Program-made: the position numbers and the translations under genes | Shown: piece after piece, positions 58,912-64,000 of the stretch | Numbering within the stretch: the first letter of the stretch is position 1 | Layout of the letters: each line of letters begins with the position of its first letter | Assembly (NCBI RefSeq): GCF_013416775.1 | Contig: NZ_SZVI01000001.1 | Location: 496,001 to 560,000 of the forward strand | DNA length: 64,000 bases | Source: Rhodoferax sp. BLA1 | Lineage (GTDB): Bacteria; Pseudomonadota; Gammaproteobacteria; Burkholderiales; Burkholderiaceae_C | Reading direction: 5' to 3' | Notes under the pieces: model-generated | Databases searched by the model: none | What the model saw: only the letters and a program-made list of their open reading frames with translations | What the model was told of the DNA's origin: nothing

Positions 58912-59895
58912 ATGCCAATCTCTACTTCCACCCTCACTGCTCTGCAAAAGGCCGGTACCGCCATCTTCCATGCCGACGAAAAGTTGAAAAGTGAAGTCGC
59001 TGCCTACGCCCAACGCGCCAACGCCGCCGTCCTCAACACCCCCTACAGCCTGGGCAACGCTGCCCTGATCGAGAGCTGGCAAGTGGTTGCCCGTCTATCC
59101 AAGAAGCTGTCGGGCATCGAAGAGGAACTGCGCGAGCTCTATCGCATTGCCGGTGAACTGACCGAAGAAGACCTGCCCATCGTGCGCGAAACCCGCGCCC
59201 TGAGCGCACCGACCAGCGTACCAACCAGCACAGGCACCAAGAAGGCGGCCAAGAAGACTGTCTCCAAAGCCGTCGACCTCAGCGCCACCACCGTCAAGGT
59301 GAAAAAAACGACCCAAAAACAGACGGCCAAGGCAACCAAGGCGCCAACGGTTGTACCCACCACCAAAGCAGCTACACCGCTTGCCAAAGGCAAGAAGTCC
59401 GCAGCCAAGGCCCCAACAGGCAAACCGACCAGCAAAGCGTCTGTGACCCAGCCCGCAACCAAAGCCATTGCCAAGGGCGCCAAGGTCACGGCCGGTACCA
59501 CAGCAGTTGCCCCCCAGGAGCTCCAAGGCAACCCCGCCAAGCTCCTGGCCTATCTGTTGAAGATTCTCAACACCGACAAGTTTGAGCACATCAACCAGAC
59601 AGCGATTTCCAAAGACACCAACATTCCCGTGGGCTCCATGACTGCGGCGCTGGCTCGCCTCACCAAGGTAGGCCGACTGGTGGCCGGTCCTCAGGGCAGC
59701 TACAAGCTGGTCAAGGTGGCGGTCAAGGCAACCAAGAAGAGCCCGGCACCGGCAAAAAAACCGGCAGCAGCTCCTGAAAAGACCCCGGTACAGGCAACAA
59801 CCCCTGCACCAACTGCGACAACAGCAGCTGCACCTGCACCGACACCAGCCCAGCCCGAAGTCCAGGCAGTAGCGACGCCTGAGGCACAGGCCTAA
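58912..59895 (+). CDS. Ala/Lys/Thr-rich DNA-binding protein with winged-helix-like domain
   Basis: 327 aa. Three parts: an N-terminal helical domain (~1-90), a histone H1-like low-complexity stretch (~95-200, rich in KKAAKKT and KAPT repeats), a compact domain (~203-270: NPAKLLAYLLKILNTDKF, then PVGSMTAALARLTKVGRLV) with winged-helix spacing, and a Pro/Ala-rich tail. Suggests nucleoid or plasmid/ICE DNA binding. I do not recognise a named family. Confidence 0.7.
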   Translation: MPISTSTLTALQKAGTAIFHADEKLKSEVAAYAQRANAAVLNTPYSLGNAALIESWQVVARLSKKLSGIEEELRELYRIAGELTEEDLPIVRETRALSAPTSVPTSTGTKKAAKKTVSKAVDLSATTVKVKKTTQKQTAKATKAPTVVPTTKAATPLAKGKKSAAKAPTGKPTSKASVTQPATKAIAKGAKVTAGTTAVAPQELQGNPAKLLAYLLKILNTDKFEHINQTAISKDTNIPVGSMTAALARLTKVGRLVAGPQGSYKLVKVAVKATKKSPAPAKKPAAAPEKTPVQATTPAPTATTAAAPAPTPAQPEVQAVATPEAQA

Positions 59896-59916
59896 GCTGG
59901 ACGATCTCTCAGGCGT

Positions 59917-60690
59917 ATGAAGCTGCTTGCCCGTCTTCTGGGTTTAGGCTTGTGCCTGAGTCTGTGGCTCGGTGCCTCCCAGGTCCAGGCCTGGGGCGTA
60001 CAAGGCCATCATGTCATTGCCAATCTGGCCTGGGATCAGCTGACACCACAGGCCAAGGCAGAAGTGTCCCGGCTACTGGCACTGGAGCCCGGAGAAACAC
60101 TGGCCTCCATCTCCACCTGGGCTGATGAGCACCGCAGTCCCAGTACGGCACGCTGGCACTATGTGAACTTCCCCAGGGAGTCCTGTGTGTACCAGCGTGA
60201 GCGCGATTGTCCCGATGGCCAATGTGTGGTGGAAGCCATCGAGAGGCAAACCGAGGTACTGGCTTCAAAAGCTACCGATGACAAGCGCCTGCTGGCTCTC
60301 AAGTACCTGGTTCACTTTGTCGGAGATGTGCACCAGCCCTTGCATGCCGGGTATGGTGATGACCGGGGTGGCAACAGCTACCAGCTACAGGCATTCGGAA
60401 AGGGCAGCAACCTGCATGCGCTATGGGACAGTGGTCTGATCAAGATGGTGCAGGAAGACACGGACACGCTGAGCCAGCGTCTGCTGGTCAGGACCCCAAA
60501 AGGTACGACAGCACCCTGGAGCGCTGCCCAGGCAGCCCAGGCGTCCTGCCGGATTGTGGCCAGTGAGGGTTTTTATCCGGGTCGGTTTGTGGAGCAGGAC
60601 TACGTTCAGGCATTCACACCGGTGATGGAGAACCAGTTGGTGACGGCTGGTGCAAGGTTAGCGGAGTTGCTCAATCGAGTGCTGCGTTAG
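59917..60690 (+). CDS. S1/P1 family zinc-dependent nuclease
   Basis: 257 aa with a signal peptide (cleavage after VQA at residue 25). The mature protein would begin with Trp, itself a zinc ligand in P1 nuclease. Other ligands visible: GHHVIANLA, WADEHR, HYVNF, HFVGDVHQPLHAGYGDDRGGN and NLHALWD. It probably degrades single-stranded DNA/RNA outside the cytoplasm. It follows the Ala/Lys-rich protein gene by 21 bases, possibly in one operon. Confidence 0.93.
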   Translation: MKLLARLLGLGLCLSLWLGASQVQAWGVQGHHVIANLAWDQLTPQAKAEVSRLLALEPGETLASISTWADEHRSPSTARWHYVNFPRESCVYQRERDCPDGQCVVEAIERQTEVLASKATDDKRLLALKYLVHFVGDVHQPLHAGYGDDRGGNSYQLQAFGKGSNLHALWDSGLIKMVQEDTDTLSQRLLVRTPKGTTAPWSAAQAAQASCRIVASEGFYPGRFVEQDYVQAFTPVMENQLVTAGARLAELLNRVLR

Positions 60691-60830
60691 TAGTTGATTG
60701 GCGGGTCTGGGACGGTGCTGGATCCAAGTTCAGTCAAAGCCAATGGTCGCGTCACTTTCTCATACAGAAAAATCGCCGGTGGCAACGCGGTACTGCGGTG
60801 ATCAATGGCAAGGTTTCTGAGTGGCTCGGG

Positions 60831-61643
60831 TTAGCTGACAGATTTTGCACACTCAAGCGCATAGCGCTGTATCGCCAGGGGATCGCTGTCAATACGACTG
60901 CTTTTTGGGTGGCGCTGCATAAACCACCCAACCAAATCGTTGATGGATTTCTCGCTCACATAGACTTGACGCTCCAGGTCAGGGCGGCCCACGCTGGGCG
61001 GCAATGCCTCATCCCAAGACTCAAACGCACTTGGAGCTGGGGCAATGAAACAACCACCATGGGTGGCAGATTGAATGAGCACCCAGCATTGGCCCTCACC
61101 TACACCATACGCAAAAAGCGAGGAAGGCTCTTTCTTCAGACTCGCCCATGATGGCGTGGGAGTTACTTCCAGATGCGTCTGCTGGGGCTCCAATGGTTCT
61201 GTGTAGGCTGGTTGCATAGCGCGAGTGGATGGATTTCGTAGCTCAAACAGGGCTTTTAGCGACCTCAGTTTCTCAACCATCGCCTGTTGTCTGGCGGCCT
61301 CTTGCGCTTGGTCCTGAAGGCGTTTTTCTTCTGCCAATTCCATGGCCTTGCGGCGCTCGGCCTCAAACTGCTCCAGCAACGCTCGTGTGTTGTTGACCAA
61401 CAGCTCACGTTCTGCTTCGGTAAGCACCCTTCCGCCGCCTCCCTGCCCATGGACACCAGACGTCTGGACAGCACCATACCGCTTTGCAAAGCAGTCCGAT
61501 CCCAAGACAAGCAGTTGACCACCCTCTTCGACAACATGAATCCGAGCATAGACACCGTGCCCGCAGTGCGGTTGTTGACAGCGAACGCGGTGTGCTTGAT
61601 CGACAGCCACAATGGCGAGCAATCTATGCGACTGATCCGTCAT
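60831..61643 (-). CDS. Hypothetical protein with N-terminal cysteine motif
   Basis: 270 aa from the ATG giving MTDQSHRLLAIVA. CQQPHCGHGVYARIHVV and LGSDCFAKRYG in the first 65 residues look like a small zinc-binding or nucleic-acid-binding fold. Residues ~80-130 form a charged coiled coil (EAERRKAMELAEEKRLQDQA); the rest is unassigned. Codon use and isolation fit mobile-element cargo. The function is unknown. Confidence 0.65.
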   Translation of the reverse strand: MTDQSHRLLAIVAVDQAHRVRCQQPHCGHGVYARIHVVEEGGQLLVLGSDCFAKRYGAVQTSGVHGQGGGGRVLTEAERELLVNNTRALLEQFEAERRKAMELAEEKRLQDQAQEAARQQAMVEKLRSLKALFELRNPSTRAMQPAYTEPLEPQQTHLEVTPTPSWASLKKEPSSLFAYGVGEGQCWVLIQSATHGGCFIAPAPSAFESWDEALPPSVGRPDLERQVYVSEKSINDLVGWFMQRHPKSSRIDSDPLAIQRYALECAKSVS

Positions 61644-61975
61644 CCAACATCTCCAGCTACGAGGATTGAGCAAGTTTTGCGAACTAGGGTATGCAGATCA
61701 TGCAGTGCCAAAGACACTGCATGGGCAGTGACATTTTGCATCTGAGTCATGGTTGAGCCAACGGTGCAGCGGCCAATTTCATCCGCGCCGAAGAAACACC
61801 GCAGCGGCTGAGTTAACCCTTACAAGCTCCGTTCTGCTGGAGAACAAGGGGGCAAAAGGCGGATTGCTACGTCCCACGACTTCGACGTTTGTTCAGTTCA
61901 TTCAGCCGGTCGTCGCAGCCCGGCAATGGTCTGGGCACCCTACTCAGCGCGAATGAGGGGAGGCTATTGCAATTT
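61644..61975. other. Region between the zinc-motif protein and the first tiny membrane gene
   Basis: 332 bases with no credible gene. It contains a perfect dyad ATGCAGTG / CACTGCAT at 61700-61722. Confidence 0.4.
61700..61722. promoter_or_regulatory. Inverted repeat upstream of the zinc-motif protein gene
   Basis: ATGCAGTG (61700-61707), 7-base loop CCAAAGA, CACTGCAT (61715-61722). It is 57 bases upstream of the leftward gene start; a candidate operator. Confidence 0.4.
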
Positions 61976-62155
61976 CTATCTTCTGTTGCTCAACAGCCGA
62001 ACTCTTCGCGGGCGAGGTGTCACCAAAGGTCGACGAGAGACTCGCATCTTGTTCGTCTTCTCCTTTGCAACCTCCTCAGAAACAGGCCGCGTTGCGACCC
62101 AGAGGCCAAAAACACTAATGAGACCAGCAACGATGCTCAAAACAAGAATGTCCAT
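61976..62155 (-). CDS. Tiny single-span membrane protein (a)
   Basis: 59 aa from the ATG giving MDILVLSIVAGLISVFGLWV. One hydrophobic segment at the N-terminus, then a basic tail (RVSRRPLVTPRPRRVRLL). It shares its layout with three other small frames nearby (62569, 62729, 63031). No family recognised. Confidence 0.45.
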   Translation of the reverse strand: MDILVLSIVAGLISVFGLWVATRPVSEEVAKEKTNKMRVSRRPLVTPRPRRVRLLSNRR

Positions 62156-62331
62156 GTCGTGCCCTTTGCCTGTTGCGCCCGGTTGGGGTTGCGCAGCGCA
62201 ACCCTTTCTGAGGCGAATCAATCAACTCATTTCTGCGAAAGTGACTCAGAATCACCACTCAAGTCTACCAATCTCACTGTTGAGAAAAGCCACGTTGGGC
62301 TTAGACTTACGAACAAAATAGCGCGGCGTCA

Positions 62332-62526
62332 ATGAATATGACCTTAACCCGTGATTTCAAGGCAACCGATGTTGAGCGTGTTGAGCATGATCCCACGTTT
62401 GCAAAGGCTCTCCTCGACGAAGCCGCAACGCTTTTTCTCAGTGGTGAGCCCGAAGTAGCCCGCCTGATCCTCCGGGATTTGGTGAAGCCAGAAGCGAAGA
62501 AGTACCACCTCAAACACGACGAATAG
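62332..62526 (+). pseudogene. Addiction-module antidote-like protein, truncated before its HTH
   Basis: 64 aa. The first ~53 residues (MTLTRDF, then DPTFAKALLDEAATLFLSGE and ARLILRDLV) match the start of HTH antidote proteins that are normally about 100 aa. The helix-turn-helix half is missing and replaced by PEAKKYHLKHDE and a stop. No partner toxin is visible. It may be a remnant, or a short derivative still expressed. Confidence 0.6.
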
Positions 62527-62568
62527 AGGATCGCCAAAGTAGTTTCCGTAAATAGCTGGCTACACAAA

Positions 62569-62706
62569 ATGTCAAACGAATTGCTGATTGCTTTTGGTAT
62601 CTTTACCTTTGTTCTGTGCGGAATTGGGCTTTACGTCAACACGCACAGGTTAGAGGATGTGAGCCCCAACTCGAAGCCCAAGAGCGATGCTGATAACGCT
62701 GAATGA
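62569..62706 (+). CDS. Tiny single-span membrane protein (b)
   Basis: 45 aa: a hydrophobic segment (LLIAFGIFTFVLCGIGLYV) followed by a polar acidic tail ending DADNAE. It lies 22 bases before the similar 47-aa gene. Confidence 0.45.
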   Translation: MSNELLIAFGIFTFVLCGIGLYVNTHRLEDVSPNSKPKSDADNAE

Positions 62707-62728
62707 GTCACATCCTGGAGACTGACTG

Positions 62729-62872
62729 ATGTTCGATTACTTGCTGCTTTTCATTGTTAGCTGCATCATCTTTGGTGGTGGCCTCTATCTGATTTCTGAG
62801 GCGAAAAAGTACCGAATCAAACGTGATAGCGGTTCGAATGAGCCACAGCATGTGCAATGTGACGCTGAATAG
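62729..62872 (+). CDS. Tiny single-span membrane protein (c)
   Basis: 47 aa: hydrophobic YLLLFIVSCIIFGGGLYLIS, then a charged tail (EAKKYRIKRDSGSNEPQ). GGAG lies nine bases before the ATG. The GxGLY pattern at the end of the membrane segment is shared with its upstream neighbour, and the DSGSN tail with the frame at 63031. Confidence 0.5.
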   Translation: MFDYLLLFIVSCIIFGGGLYLISEAKKYRIKRDSGSNEPQHVQCDAE

Positions 62873-62897
62873 CCGAAGTCTGGCGACCACCCAAGAG

Positions 62898-62990
62898 ATG
62901 AGTCAACAGATGGCCGAGGCAATTGAAGTTGGCACTGCCAATGTGTATGCAGATCTGGGCTATGTCGACCCAGAAGCTATGCAACGCTAA
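62898..62990 (+). pseudogene. XRE-type antitoxin N-terminal fragment
   Basis: 30 codons (MSQQMAEAIEVG, ANVYADLGYVDPEAMQR) matching the N-terminus of XRE/HigA-like regulators, which normally continue for ~60 residues with a helix-turn-helix. Here a TAA follows directly. The frame is open upstream to an ATG at 62850 that overlaps the previous gene. Confidence 0.5.
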
Positions 62991-63030
62991 TCTTCACTGG
63001 TAGGGAATGCCACTGTTGGCACCAATGCAC

Positions 63031-63162
63031 TCATTTACTTCCTGGGTTTGAACCCGAATCTCCAGGCAGACGCTCACGGTGCATGATGGCGAACACCGCC
63101 AATCCGACACCGCCAATGGCTATCAGTGCAAATGCGATGACAAGTCCTGCAGCAGTGGTCAT
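63031..63162 (-). CDS. Tiny single-span membrane protein (d)
   Basis: 43 aa: hydrophobic AGLVIAFALIAIGGVGLAVF then IMHRERLPGDSGSNPGSK. It is on the opposite strand to (b) and (c) but has the same layout and a shared DSGSN tail element with (c). Confidence 0.45.
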   Translation of the reverse strand: MTTAAGLVIAFALIAIGGVGLAVFAIMHRERLPGDSGSNPGSK

Positions 63163-63557
63163 GGCTTCAATGTTAGCCCAACACTTTGACAACGTGTGCA
63201 ATGGCCAATCAGAGTCATTTTGGCCGTCACCACCGATTCAGCACCAGCCATCCAGGTGGCTTTCAGTGATTGGGAATAGTGACGCCAAACTTCGACAGCC
63301 ACAGCTGTGCTGACGTCATGGCCCAATTCCAGCAGCGCTTTCTGGACGTTGATTGCGGCTTGGGAATCCCATTCATCCGAGTTCGGAACCCCACTCGCTT
63401 GTTGCGTTGATATGGAGACAAGTTCGTCCAAGTTGGCCTGCCTCCTTTGATGGTCTTCCTGCTCCAGTCGTTCGTAATCCGGACTTCCAAATTCACGGCC
63501 AATTGGCACCATATCGAGCCAAGCTCGTTCCTCCTCGGAACGCCAGATAAAGCGCAT
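63159..63557 (-). CDS. Hypothetical protein
   Basis: 132 aa from the ATG giving MRFIWRSEEERAWLDM. A polar, charged N-terminal half (RLEQEDHQRRQANLDELV) and a helical C-terminal half (AAINVQKALLELGHDVSTAV). Its end overlaps the start of the 43-aa membrane gene by four bases, suggesting a leftward two-gene unit. No family recognised. Confidence 0.5.
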   Translation of the reverse strand: MRFIWRSEEERAWLDMVPIGREFGSPDYERLEQEDHQRRQANLDELVSISTQQASGVPNSDEWDSQAAINVQKALLELGHDVSTAVAVEVWRHYSQSLKATWMAGAESVVTAKMTLIGHCTRCQSVGLTLKP

Positions 63558-63842
63558 GGAATGAAATCGGCCATGCAGAAGATGGCCTATCTGACGTTTA
63601 CGCTTCCAACTTTTCACATGCGACTCCGGTCCAGGCTTGGGATTGATTGAACAGCCTCGAACGAGGCATGCTGCAGATGAACTGTTTCAAGAACTCGTCA
63701 GAGCGAAGTGGCCCTTGCAAGTTTTCATCCGTTCGACACGTTGCTGTTGTCGAATAGAGTTTGAAGACATCCGGGCGACTTGTAAAGCCCGGTTTGAACC
63801 ACAGCGTACCGGATTCGCCCCTTAAGCCTGTCACACCCCATA

Positions 63843-64000
63843 TCAATCCTCGCGTAGGTCTATTTCCAGTTCCACTTCTAGACTCCTGGCTCGATCATAG
63901 GTCTGCGGGTTGTACATGGCATAGAGCTCTGGGAACAGGCCCCCCAAACCACTGCGCATATTGGTTGGCCTGATTCCCTGTCTTGTGTTTGCCAAAGCGC
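63843..64000 (-). CDS. C-terminal end of a gene running off the right edge
   Basis: 51 codons visible before a TGA, ending LFPELYAMYNPQTYDRARSL then EVELEIDLRED. The composition looks like real protein (amphipathic, no rare codons clustered). It may belong to an integrative conjugative element gene set, but this cannot be decided from the fragment. Confidence 0.45.
   Translation of the reverse strand, partial: ALANTRQGIRPTNMRSGLGGLFPELYAMYNPQTYDRARSLEVELEIDLRED

Noticed and set aside
62332..62990. Integron-like cassette array of tiny genes
   Set aside because: No attC-like core sites or repeated 3' structures could be seen between the small frames, and no integron integrase is present.
63598..63846. 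82-aa minus-strand frame near the right edge
   Set aside because: No protein-like features; it overlaps the end of the better-supported C-terminal fragment and lacks a ribosome binding site.

Overview
The window looks like a high-GC betaproteobacterial chromosome, most likely Comamonadaceae (Rhodoferax/Polaromonas-like). The grounds are the protein families and gene neighbourhoods (DUF1631 protein, smg-dprA, def-fmt, fba-purC-purE-purK-Sua5, GTP-type PEP carboxykinase, yqjD/yqjE/yqjK) and a dispersed imperfect palindrome of about 50 bp built on ATAGC...AGCCCTT...AAGGGCTAGAGGC. The genus is an inference. I saw no rRNA, tRNA or CRISPR array.

1-43.2 kb is ordinary core genome: a DUF1631 protein cut by the window edge, smg, dprA, a LysM protein, def-fmt, azlC-azlD, a chemotaxis receptor, pckG, two adjacent class II aldolases of different subclass, purC, a split ThrE-type exporter, a DJ-1/PfpI protein, small regulatory proteins, a thioredoxin-TPR protein, purE-purK, a Sua5-type tRNA modification gene, a SemiSWEET-like protein, dacB, an EamA transporter, tsaB-rimI, a family 4-like uracil-DNA glycosylase, a CDF transporter, pyrF, a second chemotaxis receptor, a CoA transferase, yqjD-yqjE-yqjK-like genes, uvrA, a diguanylate cyclase with a hemerythrin domain, a CC/Se-motif protein, an MFS transporter and ssb. 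The palindromic repeat lies between genes and also inside coding regions (dprA, uvrA, the Sua5 gene, the glycosylase gene, the EamA gene).

Directly after the ssb terminator the character of the sequence changes: AT content rises and a mobile island begins. 43.3-48.6 kb is an overlapping four-gene operon of three large tyrosine recombinases and a small coiled-coil protein, the arrangement described for GInt-type genomic islands (ginABCD) and related to Tn554 TnpABC. It is followed by a divergent XRE regulator / 131-aa protein pair around a perfect 20-bp palindrome. 49.4-58.6 kb is a defence module: a leftward operon of C5-cytosine methyltransferase, McrB-like AAA+ motor, McrC-like DUF2357/PD-(D/E)XK nuclease and a 3'-truncated Vsr-type endonuclease. 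Divergent from it is an 870-aa ABC/Rad50-like ATPase with a CPLC zinc-hook motif and a C-terminal R-x3-E...H pattern resembling RloC/PrrC anticodon nucleases. A plausible reading is a LlaJI/BsuMI-like restriction-modification system paired with a back-up suicide ribonuclease.

58.9-64 kb is a sparse accessory region: an Ala/Lys-rich protein with a winged-helix-like end, an S1/P1 nuclease, a putative zinc-binding protein, four tiny single-span membrane proteins on both strands, two antitoxin-like N-terminal fragments lacking their helix-turn-helix, and the tail of a gene running off the right edge. The right end of the island was not found.
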